The notes beneath the pieces are model-generated. The model searched no databases, had not been told where the DNA came from, and was given only the letters and a program-made list of their open reading frames with translations. From positions 20,600,334 through 20,664,333 of the forward strand of contig NC_072449.1 of the NCBI RefSeq assembly GCF_027596085.1: a DNA stretch of 64,000 bases. Reading direction: 5' to 3'. The DNA comes from Anoplopoma fimbria (lineage: Eukaryota; Chordata; Actinopteri; Perciformes; Anoplopomatidae). Shown piece after piece: positions 10,601 through 19,999 of this stretch. Positions within the stretch are counted from its first letter, which is position 1. The number at the start of each line of letters is the position of its first letter. A program made the translations under genes and the position numbers.

Positions 10601-12605
10601 TTTACGTGGAATCCTGATTGGTGGCACAGATGAAATCAAGACTGCTTCATAACCAGTTTAAAGTTCATCACAGTAACTTTTATTATATATATATTTATGT
10701 GTCTCTGTGCAGGATTTGAAATTCACCCTTGCAGTGACCAAGATGAAAGGCTACTTTGAAGCATTCTTTGAGCAGCCTCCTCCCTTTAAATTATCTCTCA
10801 TAGAGACCAGCACTGAGGAGACTGTATGGTCCAGCACCATCAGAGAAGGTACCAGTGCACTTAGTCTCAAGCTGAACATGTTTCTTGATTTGCAGGTGAA
10901 AAAGAAGAGCTAGGAGTTGAAGTTAAAATCAGACGTCAACATTTTTTCACACATTTTTTCTATGTTTATCAGACAGCCGATAGTAACAGGACACATTTAC
11001 AGATTTTTATCTGCAAATAAACCAAAACGCGTCTCCACATATTTTGTGTTATAAAGTTTGTATTCATGAGTGTAATTGAGTTTCTACTCCAGAGAGGTGA
11101 TCTTGCTCTTTCTTCCCCACACTACTAGGTGACTGTGTGGATAACACAGAAAAGAAGCCAAGGAAAAGGACAAGCAGTAAGCCTTTTCGTTTTTCTTGTT
11201 TTTAGATAAGATTTTTCATCACAGCGTGCGTTCAGCTTATACAGGTTGACTCACACCATATGTCTGTGTCATAGGCCGACAGAGGAGCAGCAGCCCCTCA
11301 GAGGAAGAGACAGCCTGTAAAAGGCCTCGCTGGCAGGACGAGTCAGGTGACTTTTCTAGTCTTTTACTGATTACTGATTTGAGAAAAACTTCAGGCACAC
11401 ACTTAGTTTTGCCCCAGTCAAGTCAAAAGAAACCAGTCCACCCCTGATCTATTTTCCATATGCACCTGTCCGTCTAAAGTTAATCTGAAATAAAGCACCT
11501 ATGCGTGTTGTACGTCTTTTTCTAGATGGAGTGAAAACAGGGATTACTCTGGGCCAGAATATGTCAGAAAAGCAGCTACTGCAGGTGGCCAAGCGGCTCG
11601 GGAAGGAGTGGAAGCAGGTGGCCATCTATCTAGACTTGAACTCCACGGAGCTGGATGACATCCAGGCAACAGAGAAAGATGTGACCATGCAGAAGCACAA
11701 GATGCTGGTGAAGTGGAAGAGCAGAAGGCAGCCGGGAGAGGCCACGGCATACCACCTGCGGAAAAGTTTAGAGGAACTGGATGACTTGCCAAATGAGGTC
11801 CATCAGAAACTGCAAGGTAATTAACTGCAGACATGCATATAAACTATAGATATTATAATGATGGATAATCATACACACCAGAGCTAATATTCCTGTGAGG
11901 ATGTAGTTAGGCACAGTGGTGCTTTGAGTATCGGATACAATGTTCACCATCTGAGTTAAACATGCTGACTTTTGTTTATTTCCAACAAAACTTTGTACAG
12001 CTGAGGCAGATTTGTGCAGCTTTACAAATGCTAAATTGTGCTTATTGTCTCAATCACACATTAAAACTACATTAACGCTTCTACTTCTAACTATTTTATG
12101 ACACAATATTGGTAATCACAGGTTGAGAAATATGTGATACTTAAGGGTCTCAACTTGGATATGGAAGAGCGCCCCTACAAAGTTGCTGAAATCAAGCCCC
12201 TCATTGGGGTTTCACCTCCATGAATGAAATTTGGTAGGCAGATGTAAAATGTGGTGGCGCACAAAAAAAACACATTTTTGGAGGTATACTGTAATTTAAT
12301 GAGAAGTTCTCAAAATCTTTCATGCTGTTTTAAACAACACTGAATGTGTAGTGGCAAAAAAGCAACTATTATTACGATAAAACAGTTTTTTATTTTGTAT
12401 ATTTCAGCATACATTGTGCAATCTGCCCCAAACATTGTTGAAAGTATTCATTACACTCAGCAAAGAGTTCCTATTTCATTGGTGTTTGTTATCCTCACCC
12501 TCTGCATTTTAGCCCCGCCCTCTTTCATAACTCATGCCGCTTTGTGTGTTGGTGTTTTTTTCTGGGTTTTTTTCAGACTTGATAGACAATCCAGAAGCTC
12601 AGTGA
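1578..12605 (+). CDS. FIIND-death domain protein, 3' part of gene (NLRP1/CARD8/PIDD1-like architecture)
   Basis: Hand-built model with exons 1578-1630, 2940-2971, 5037-5069, 5293-5349, 5889-5921, 6021-6053, 6265-6306, 6408-6457, 6590-6642, 6726-6952, 7224-7483, 8969-9094, 10713-10848, 11129-11176, 11275-11346, 11526-11816 and 12577-12605. All junctions are GT-AG and phases agree, giving 524 codons plus stop. Order: acidic Ser/Glu-rich tail (about residues 1-110), FIIND (about 115-376), basic Ser-rich linker, death domain (about 419-515), short tail ending NPEAQ. FIIND proteins cut themselves inside the domain and signal through a C-terminal death-fold; this one carries a death domain like PIDD1, not the CARD of NLRP1 and CARD8. 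No LRR, NACHT or start codon is seen, so 5' exons are probably missing. The first exon (1578) rests only on splice sites and phase. Cytosolic role in cell death or inflammation is inferred. Confidence 0.8.
2940..6457 (+). CDS. Acidic microexon cassettes of the FIIND gene
   Basis: Seven short exons encode a hydrophilic, probably disordered N-terminal region rich in Glu, Asp and Ser. Peptides include DGDIPALENK, ENLRESDSSSSG, an exon with SSSEEEDEEEDEEC (5293-5349), EGSAEKDGGEEG, DNEEAAEESKNG and DSVPGPEADFSIGK. The exons at 5037, 5293, 5889, 6021 and 6265 are 33, 57, 33, 33 and 42 bp, all phase 1 at both ends, so any one can be skipped or repeated without shifting the frame. The last, 6408-6457, changes character and encodes a Cys cluster, SCCEKCKAVQH. 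Single small exons could be wrong, but the unbroken phase chain over all of them argues against chance. Confidence 0.65.
4624..4665. repeat. (TA)n microsatellite
   Basis: About 21 uninterrupted TA units lie in an intron of the FIIND gene. Confidence 0.95.
5374..5515 (+). repeat. Foldback repeat family, copy 1 (partial)
   Basis: The sequence starts AAAGGAATAGTTCAACGTTT and carries the family core GTTTAGCTTAGCATAAAAAT followed by AAACAGG. Related copies lie near 36.0, 36.7, 41.1 and 54.4 kb. It sits in the intron just after the acidic exon ending at 5349. Confidence 0.55.
6590..10848 (+). CDS. FIIND (ZU5-UPA) domain exons
   Basis: Exons 6590-6642, 6726-6952, 7224-7483, 8969-9094 and 10713-10848. 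The ZU5 half runs from about LVTPRRISKGRLQVQLEGEG through SWKFAGPIFNV and FPHSVCLAG, which matches the family pattern of 'VAGPLF...' followed by a 'PHF..L' strand. The UPA half holds SLSPVGPIIQ, YSFHIYLATN, KYK/NRYIRI-type strands and TEETVWSSTI, corresponding to the ends of the NLRP1/CARD8 UPA. The His in FSVLHIKDN lies 27 residues before the Ser after TSL, matching the His-Ser spacing of human NLRP1 (H1186/S1213) and CARD8 (H270/S297). The residue before that Ser is Leu where characterised members have Phe. An Asn run (codons near 7420-7436) sits in a loop. Confidence 0.82.
9245..9515 (-). repeat. Degenerate AT-rich satellite block (reverse orientation)
   Basis: Imperfect units read AAAAGTCATAGTATAGTAAG on the plus strand, which is the reverse complement of the unit in the large block at 14.1-17.0 kb. 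It lies in the intron between the exons ending at 9094 and starting at 10713. Confidence 0.7.
9516..10712. other. Intron sequence of the FIIND gene with possible dispersed repeat
   Basis: No coding signal is seen. The stretch at about 10230-10350, with CAACACACCCCTAGATGCCA near its centre, resembles dispersed fish repeats, but I cannot name the family. Confidence 0.3.
11129..11346 (+). CDS. Basic Ser-rich linker exons between UPA and death domain
   Basis: Two exons, 11129-11176 and 11275-11346, encode a low-complexity linker. It begins with DCVDNTEKKPRKRTSS, a basic cluster resembling a monopartite nuclear localisation signal, and continues with RSSSPSEEETACKRPRWQDE. The Ser joining the exons is split by the intron (A from the first, GC from the second). 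Both ends of both exons are phase 1, so the linker could be shortened by skipping. Nuclear targeting is only an inference from the basic run. Confidence 0.65.
11526..12605 (+). CDS. Death domain exon and terminal exon
   Basis: Exon 11526-11816 encodes about 97 residues with the pattern of a death domain: LLQVAKRLGKEWKQVAIYL (helices 1-2 with the conserved Trp), LDDIQATEKDVTMQKHKMLV (helices 3-4), then VKWKSRR (helix 5 Trp) and YHLRKSLEELDDLPNEV (helices 5-6). The arrangement is closest to PIDD1-type death domains and lacks CARD-like features. The last exon, 12577-12605, adds DLIDNPEAQ and the stop TGA at 12603-12605. A partner such as RAIDD- or MyD88-like death domains is possible but cannot be read from sequence. 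Confidence 0.8.
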
Positions 12606-13812
12606 AAGAGATTTGCCATCAATGGACTGTTGAATATTTGTTCTCCATCATCAGGAAGAAAAAATAAAACCTCAGGAATACAACAAAGCAGAGGATGAAT
12701 ATGGACCAAACATTAGAATATTTTCTGGAAATGAAACTGATCGATGGGTTTTTGTATAGCTGCATTTCATGAAAAGGGACACTTTCTTAACTTTGGAAGG
12801 GCATTTTCCCTTATTTTGTTTAAATCTATTCTTTTGATTCTGCAATAAATACAGAATAGAAAAGCTTCACGTAAAGCTTCCCTTGTGTAAAGGGTTACTA
12901 GGTTAAAAAATGACCAAAAGAGCTAGAGGTGTAGAGGTCATTGAGGTATAAAGTAGCTAGTTCTATAGCCAGTAAGATGTAAATGTAGGTGATGCAGTGT
13001 TGAAACTGCAAAAAAATGGGAATATTCCAACGGGTGTATGTAATCGTTTCATTTTTAAATGTTATGTTTGTGGGACTTCACACCCATGTGTAAGTGACTG
13101 TCCAAAGTGTGACAGACTAAAGTACTGAGCTATTTTGTATATCATATGTTTTTATATCCGTCCTGTACATATCTTTTTTTACCCACTATTTCAAACCTGT
13201 GATCAGTTTATGTGTATGCTTTTATGTTTGTATGTTTGTGTTTTATTTGACAACTCTGAAGCTATACAACTAAATGGAGACGCATTAATAATGTATATTT
13301 TAACTTGAATTATGAATCCATTACTGCCCACCTGTGACTGGAACACACATCTTGTTAAGTATAAATGTTGTGTGTGTTACAAATGTGTACACTGTGGAAA
13401 AAGACTAATTACAAGCATTTCGATACAGGGCTGGATTTAACTTTCCTCTTGGTACGGCTACAAAAACAAACTACTGTATGCTGCATGCGGAAACATTTCA
13501 GTAATTTCTTCTCAGCATCCCTACATAAGTCACAGCTTTGTTTCTGTTTTACCTGCTTTCAAAGGACACTGTTTCCAGACATCTCAACACTATTTGGGAA
13601 AAGCTGCAGGAATGGTATCTGTACTGTTGAGTATTTTAGGGTCTTCCATGCCCATATGATGCAGTTATGTTTACATTCTGAGAACAGGGATACTTCCTTA
13701 AAGAACTTACCACCAAAAATAGGTCTTTTTTGCATTTGGTTCTATAATGTCTGAGTTTCTCTAAAGAATTTTGGAATAATTGTAATAAAGCAAATGTTGA
13801 CTGAATAAAACT
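12606..13812 (+). other. 3' UTR of the FIIND gene with alternative poly(A) signals
   Basis: Noncoding DNA follows the stop codon. AATAAA occurs at 12844-12849 (proximal) and again at 13784-13789 and 13804-13809 (distal). The 129-codon ORF at 13365-13754 has no family likeness and lies inside this UTR. The distal end is copied at about 17080-17150, where an AATAAA is also kept. Confidence 0.55.
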
Positions 13813-14244
13813 TTTTTACTTAATTAAAGTGTTGTCAGTTTCATTTTCATTTGCACCCAATTTCATGCAAATATCACTTCCACTTAAGGACTGAGAACCA
13901 AAAAAATATTAAATCAAAATAACAATAAATTACATCACAGGCCATTTAATACATAGATCTCAAATAAATAGTGTTCTGCAGCACGTTCAGTGTTCAGAAG
14001 TACTTGGTCAATAGATGTAAATTATGGTAGTGAATTATCAGAAAGCCTTGTTCGGTTGTGATAAATTAAAGGTGTACTATTAGTTTTTTCGACATACTAT
14101 ACTATGACTAGTTTATTAGTTTGTTTTTTTAAATACTATACTATGACTTTTTTATTATTTTTTTTTAAAAAATACTACATTATGACTTTTGGGGGACTTT
14201 GTTTGGCTATACAATGATTTCTTCGACAAACTTTATTTTTTCTA

Positions 14245-14300
14245 CATGCTTTGGATAAAAGCGTCTGCTAAATGACTGTAATGTAATGTAATGTAATGTA
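14245..14300 (+). mobile_element. Retroelement-like tail with (AATGT)n end
   Basis: The string TGGATAAAAGCGTCTGCTAA followed by ATGACTG and four TAATG-type units is a very common end motif of fish repeats. It marks the right edge of the insert that splits the il12a-remnant UTR. Confidence 0.5.
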
Positions 14301-14424
14301 AAGATATTGTGGTAGTAGTTGGAATGATGGTGATGAAGTTGCAGGATTTTTACTTCCTGTTGTCTCCTGAGGAGATATAACCCATTTCATTAGGTGTCTT
14401 TCAAATGTTATTTCTGAGGACCGG

Positions 14425-14515
14425 GCCGACTTACAGCAGACAACCATTCACGCTCACATCCACACATTCTGGCAATTTAAAGTCATCGATCAACCTAAGA
14501 TGCATATTTTTGGAC
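14425..14515 (-). mobile_element. Fragment of the same LINE-like repeat as 988-1345
   Basis: The strings AGACAACCATTCACGCTCAC and CAATTTAAAGTC, then AACCTAAGATGCATATTTTTGG, match the centre of the element at 988-1345. Both ends are missing. It lies at a deletion junction in the il12a remnant. Confidence 0.65.
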
Positions 14516-14765
14516 CTGTCAGGTGCCCATAAGCATCTCTGGACCATATACTTGATTATATGACTGCATTACACAATGTAGACTAAATAGAAATAGAGAA
14601 AGATGAGCTGAAATTATGAGGTTTGGGACCGTTTCCATTAATATGTCCAAAAACTATTTTATTCTTTTGGAAAATGTAAGAATAGGCACAAAATAATCAT
14701 TGGGATCTATATTTTCCTTATATGAAAAGGAAACATAATTATAAGTAGAATAGTAACAGATTTTG

Positions 14766-17060
14766 ACATTTTTCGACATACTATACTATGACTTTTTTAT
14801 TAGTTGTTTTTTTTAAATACTACATTATGAGTTTTTTGGGACTTTGTTTGACTATACAATGATTTCTTAATGACTTTTTTTTCGACAAACTTAATTTTTT
14901 CTACATGCTTTAATAGGACTTTTTCATGACTTTTTTTTTCAAGAAATACACCATAACTTCTCTGTAACTTTAAAAAAAATAATATATTATGAATTATTTA
15001 TAATATAATTATGTAATTATATATACAATTTATTAATTATGATTTCACTTTTTTGACATTTTTCAACATATTATACTGTGATTTTTTTCTGACTTTTCCT
15101 GACAATTTATTCCATACTTTACTTTTTAATTACTTTTTTGTCATATTATACTTTTTTTACATAATTTACGGTGTCTTTTAAAAAATATATATATATATTA
15201 TACTATGACTTTTTTATGAGTTTATTTTAACATACTATAATATAACCTTTTTTTCCAGATATGTACATTATACTATACTGTACTATGACTTTTTTTTAAC
15301 ATACAATACTTTTTTATGTCTTTTTCGTACATACTGTACTATGACTTTTTTCAATATAAAATACAATTAACTTTTTCTACTCACAATATTTTGTCCGAAG
15401 AAAGAAGTTATTGCAGACCTATACTGCTTTAGCTCATCAGGTAGTGCTTGTGCCTTCCAGTATATTGAAAGTTCCTTGGTGCACTACCGCTTAGGACCAT
15501 TAACTGCTCTATGAGTTTTTTGATATACTCTACAGTTACTTTTTATGACTTTTTTCAACATAATTAAAAATTGTGACTTACTATACTATGACTTTTATTG
15601 ATCTTTTTTCAACAAACTAAATTTTGACCTTTTATGAGAATTTTCAACATACTAGGCTATGATTTCTTCATAACTGTTCCCAACAACTTTTTTTTCGACA
15701 TACTATGCTATTACTTTTCATGACTTTTGTTCAACAGTCTTTATTTGCACTATTTTAAACTTTTTTTCGAGATACTATACTATGATCCTGTGACATTTTC
15801 AACATTATATACTTTTACTTTTCAGTGACTTTGTTATCGTCATACTATACTATGACTTTTTTATGAAATGTATGTATTTCTTTACTTTTTTTGACCTACC
15901 ATACAATTTTTTCCCCCTATCATACTATATATATATTTCGACATAAAATGCTATCATTTTTTGACAGAATAATCAATGACTTATCGTTGACTTAGAGTTT
16001 TTTTTCAACTTACTATAATGTGAAGTTTTTCAAATTTTTTAACCTTTTTTTCAACCCACTACACTTTGACATTTTAATGACTTTTTACAACATACTATAT
16101 TATGAGTTTTTTTAACATGCTGTACTTTGATTTTTTTCTTGATGTTTTTCTTCTTACTATACTTTTTTGACAAACTTAAATATAATTATTTTCGACGTAC
16201 TATACAAAGATTGTTTGGGACCTTTTTCAACTTACTATAATTTGCCTTTTTTGTTAATTCTTTTGACTTACTATACTATATTTTTTGTTTTACTTTTTTC
16301 GGTATGACTTCTTTGTTTCTTTTTTCAACATACTATGCAATATATATTTTCAACATACTATATTAAGACTTTTGAGACATACTCTACTATGACTTTCTTC
16401 AACATAATATCCTATTACTTTTTTTACCATACTATTCTATGAATTTCTTCGACATACTCAACTATCACTTCTTTTTTATTTTTTTTCACGATAATATACT
16501 ATGATTATTTTTGAAATATTAGACCATGACTTTTTTATGACTTTCTTCGAATACTGTGACTTTTTAAGACATACTAGATACATTTTTTTTTACATGTATT
16601 TAGACGTACAACATTTTTGCATTTTCTTTGTGACTTTTTGTCGACACATAATACCACCATTACATTTGATCATACTATTATATGACTTATTTGATATACT
16701 ATACTATTGTGTTTTTCAGACATACTATTCTATGACTTTTTTTCCTGCTGTTTTTTGATTTACTGTTATTAAAAAAAAATTCTACATACTATTCTATGAC
16801 GAGTTCTAATATGATATAGTATTATATTCTTCAATATACTCTACTCGAACATTTTATGAATTTCTTTGACACACTATACTAACAGTTTTTTAAACTTTTT
16901 TTGACATACTTTACGATGAACTTACTTCAATATTTACTATGTTATTTTTTATAAAATTTGTATGATTAATGAAAATGTTATACTATGTCATCTCATAATA
17001 AGTCAATGTAAAATATTTACAAAAAGTAATTGAACAGTATTTTATAAAAAGTCAAAAAGT
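14766..17060 (+). repeat. Degenerate AT-rich satellite or minisatellite array
   Basis: About 2.3 kb (3 kb with the 14085-14250 part) is made of imperfect units around CATACTATACTATGACTTTT, often followed by TTTATGACTTTTTTCAACA. Spacing varies, at roughly 30-50 bases. A longer segment (14085-14250) recurs at 14765-14930. No real gene is present; the ORF at 16501-16758 is a by-product. From about 17000 a few units appear in the opposite orientation. Confidence 0.8.
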
Positions 17061-17076
17061 AAGGGCACTCACGAGA

Positions 17077-17501
17077 TCGCCAAAGAATTGTGGAATAATT
17101 GTTAAGAAAAATGTTAAGAAATGTTGACTGACTTGAATAAAACAAGAGAAAGTTTCTTTTTACTTAATTTATGTGTCATCAGTTTAATTTGAACCCAGTT
17201 CCATACAAATATCACTTCAACTTTAGCACTTCATTCCAAAAAATACTTATTTTTAAATAACAATGAATAACACCACGGACCATTAAAATAAATATTTAAA
17301 TAAATATTTAAATAAATAAATAAATAATATTATAAATACATTTAAAATAAATAGTGTTCTGCAGCATGTGCAGTGTACAACAATACTTGGTCAGTTGTAA
17401 ATGATGCTAGTGAATGATCACAAAGGCTTGCTAAGTTGTAAAAAAAATAATAGAAGTAGAGATATTGTGGTTGGTATGATGGTGACGAGGTTGCAGGATG
17501 T
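17077..17501 (-). other. il12a 3' UTR and gene-end junction
   Basis: This is the intact counterpart of 13757-14330. An AATAAA on the plus strand near 17146 belongs to a copied end of the FIIND gene. An ATTAAA-type signal for il12a may lie on the minus strand near 17180. An AAATAAAT-rich run occupies about 17285-17345. Confidence 0.5.
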
Positions 17502-19209
17502 TTACTTCCTATGGTCTCCTGAGGAGATGTAACCCATAGCTCGGCTGATGGTGATGGTTCGGACATGGAAGCCCCTCATCATCTTACACATCTCCTGCCT
17601 GTTACTGTAGGTGTCATCTCCCCACACCTGGGCAGCATTCTCCTAAAGGACAACACAAGAGGGAAACAACCTTAATACTCACACAACTGAAGAAAAAGAC
17701 AGAGTTTACTCTTAAAGACTGATCGATGGGGAGTAAATAGGGAACAAACAAAAACAAGGAATAGAAAAAATACCTCTGAAGAGAAATCTTCTCCATTCAC
17801 CATCAGGGAGCAGCTCTGTATAACCCAAGAAAGATTTCATCAGGCAACTTTCGAAAGTTATTTCCCAGAAGATTCTCTCTCACTTTTTCTGTCTTCAAAT
17901 CATGACTCTGTTTTTACCCTTCCCACACATGCAAGATAAACATACCTCTCTCAGGCTCTGTATCATTCCCAGAGTTGGACTCAGAAGTGCAACTTCTTCT
18001 ACGCGACTTCTGAGTGGGAACTTGAGGTAGGACTGAATAGCAGCAGCATAGTAGGCCAAGTCCTTCCTGATGTTCCTCAGACATTCACTCTGTCAATAAA
18101 AACAATATAAATCACCCATCAGTCATCCGTCTGCTTTATAACAAAATTGAGAAAATGAGAAGAATAATTGAAACAATGGGTGTATAATTTAAACTATTGT
18201 AATTATGATGTGTAGAAAAGCCGATAAATAACAAATGCAAAGCTTGATTTAAGTAAAATAGATACTGGACTGATTATTATTAAGTTTGTATAACAGAGAG
18301 TTTGTCTGATAATGTTTAAGAAAAACATTCAAATTAAACAGTAACTAAACCATACCTCACTGAAAGATGAATTTCTTTGCATCATGCAGCTTGAGTTCTG
18401 TGGGGTTAAAAACATTTTAAGTATGAGCAATTTGTTTCACTGGTCAATTCAGGTGCCCATAAACACATTTGAACCATCTACTTGATTACATAACCTCATT
18501 ACACATAATAGACCAAATAGAATTTAGTAATAGCTGAGCCGAAAATATATATCCATTAATACACGCAAAAAGTATTTTATCTTCTTTTGGAAAATATGCA
18601 CAAAATAATTATAGAGATCTATATTTTCGTGACACAAAAAGTAAAGATAACTCAAAGTAGTTTTTCTAATGATTTTGATCATTCAGAATTTATGTTAAGA
18701 GAAATCATCAAGTGTCACCTGAGTCAGAGTGGGTACGCAGGCCAGGACTGTGTCATCTTGACTCCTAACCACCATTCTATCAGAGGCGATGCCAAAACAC
18801 AAGACATCCTATAATACAAAAATAAAGATATTCATTATTAACATACAGAGGTGTTAAGGCAGAGTCAAAGACATATAGATCAAATACAGTACAACAACAT
18901 AAACAAGGCATTGTGACATGTACTCACACTGCTGAGAAGCTCCTTGGTGTTGAGCAGGAGGTTCCTGAAGAGCAATGGGCAGTCTCCGCACTTCTCTGCG
19001 CTCGGCACCGGGTGTGCTGTGGATGTGCGCAAGGTCAGCAGCAGCACACAGCTGGCGAAGCCTGCACGACGGGGAGAAATAACAAACACATGTCCAGTAT
19101 CACATGCGTTTTTATGGGTTTACACACGAGTTTCATGACAAAACACAGTAAACCCATATGGGGGAAATCTTATGTTTGACGCTGACTTACAGAAATGAAA
19201 GAATGTCAT
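17502..19209 (-). CDS. il12a: Interleukin-12 subunit alpha (p35)
   Basis: Seven exons on the minus strand: 19191-19209, 18928-19061, 18719-18808, 18356-18397, 17946-18089, 17774-17815, 17502-17642. All junctions are GT-AG and in phase, giving 203 residues. The start MTFFHFC is followed by a hydrophobic core FASCVLLLTL and a likely signal cleavage before HPVPS. The last exon carries EMCKMMRGFHVRTITISRAM, aligning with the human p35 C-terminal helix (LCILLHAFRIRAVTIDRVMS). The middle exons hold LACVPTLTQ, two NSS glycosylation sequons in exon 4, and a helix starting ECLRNIRKDLAYY. p35 is a secreted four-helix cytokine that pairs with p40 to form IL-12, driving Th1 and interferon-gamma responses. 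Its place next to schip1 agrees with mammals. Confidence 0.93.
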
Positions 19210-19288
19210 CTTTTTGGATGAGATGGATATCTTCTGGTTGAGCCTGGTTTGATAAGTTGCAATGTGTTGCTGCCTTCTTATCTGATTA

Positions 19289-19296
19289 TATTTATA
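19289..19296 (-). promoter_or_regulatory. il12a: TATA box of il12a
   Basis: TATAAATA on the minus strand lies 80 bases upstream of the il12a start codon. It predicts a short 5' UTR beginning near 19260-19265. Confidence 0.65.
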
Positions 19297-19312
19297 CACA
19301 TCTTGGGGGGGG

Positions 19313-19322
19313 GGGGATTCCC
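19313..19322 (-). promoter_or_regulatory. il12a: NF-kB-type site in the il12a promoter
   Basis: GGGGATTCCC fits the kB consensus GGGRNNYYCC and lies 16 bases upstream of the TATA box. Its four leading G bases (plus strand) are the end of a 12-G run at 19305-19316. Mammalian IL12A is induced through NF-kB/Rel and IRF factors. An A-rich GAAAACTAAAAC stretch near 19353 is a weak IRF-site candidate. Confidence 0.6.
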
Positions 19323-19810
19323 TTCGCCGTCCTGCAGGAGAGACAGCAAAAAGAAAACTAAAACGTCTTCTGTAATTTCCTCGTTGACGGTCATTCAGCA
19401 CGCTCGTATGAAAACGGGAAGTCGCATTGTTTGTCTCATATTTTGAAAGAAACCAACTACGGGAAAAAGTAAACTCGAAGTGTGACGCAACGGTTTAAAT
19501 TTAGATACGAGACAATTTACGGGCTTGAATGTGTGTACTGCTGTGAATATGAATTAGAATAGGGGTTGGCCACTCCTGATGGGTGAATAGATCTACTACT
19601 AGAACTACTAATTGTTTTGCTTCTGACCAAATAAAATAGATAGATAGAATTGACTGCTAAGATTTATGATTAGTGCAGAATTGCAGGTACCCACAATAAT
19701 TAGCTCAGTGGTCATAATCATCTGGTCCTGCCAGCAGCAGAATCACGTGTGAATCTGCATTCACATGTATGAGATCAATAAGCCTACCTCGGTCAGGCTT
19801 CGAGGGCAAT

Positions 19811-19998
19811 GCTACAGTACCTGCAAATTAAAAACAATAGAAGTTACATAAAGGATAGGGGTAGGGGCAATTAAGAGTGGCACACCTGGTTAGAGAGGTC
19901 TCACTTACCTGTCTAATTATAATAAGGCCTATGGGGGCTACAGCTGTAAATGAAACAGCAGCTAAACCGAGGCTAATCAGTATTGTGGGACCAGACAT
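19811..19998 (-). CDS. Small hydrophobic ORF, possible membrane microprotein
   Basis: An ATG at 19996-19998 opens 30 codons (MSGPTILISLGL, then AAVSFTAVAPIGLIIIRQ) that end exactly at a consensus donor, CAG|GTAAGT (exon 19909-19998). Nearly the whole peptide is one membrane-spanning stretch. After an 85-90-base intron two acceptors are possible: one at 19820 gives VL and stop, the other at 19811 gives HCPRSLTE and further codons. I do not recognise the protein. It may equally be a 5' noncoding exon or chance. Confidence 0.25.
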
Positions 19999-19999
19999 C

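Larger units (their letters stand above)
13757..14765 (-). pseudogene. il12a 3'-end remnant (partial tandem duplicate)
   Basis: By-eye comparison shows the stretch from 13757 matching that from about 17077 in direct orientation. It includes the tail of the FIIND gene UTR, the il12a 3' UTR (AATAGTGTTCTGCAGCA in both) and the last codons of il12a exon 7, here MGYISSGDNRK and stop near 14349-14386. The copy then jumps to sequence like 17835-17870, losing most of exon 7 and all of exon 6. It is interrupted by a LINE-like fragment and resumes at about 14516 with sequence like 18450-18690 (intron 3), losing exons 5 and 4. A satellite-bearing insert at about 14070-14300 splits the UTR. It cannot make p35. 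Confidence 0.75.

Noticed and set aside
11526..11816. CARD instead of death domain at the FIIND protein C-terminus
   Set aside because: The Trp positions (GKEWKQVA and LVKWKS) and helix pattern fit a death domain, not a CARD.
13365..13754. 129-codon ORF on the plus strand
   Set aside because: Lies in the 3' UTR of the FIIND gene, between poly(A) signals, with no family likeness.
16501..16758. Phe/Tyr-rich ORF in the satellite
   Set aside because: By-product of AT-rich satellite units lacking stops in one frame.
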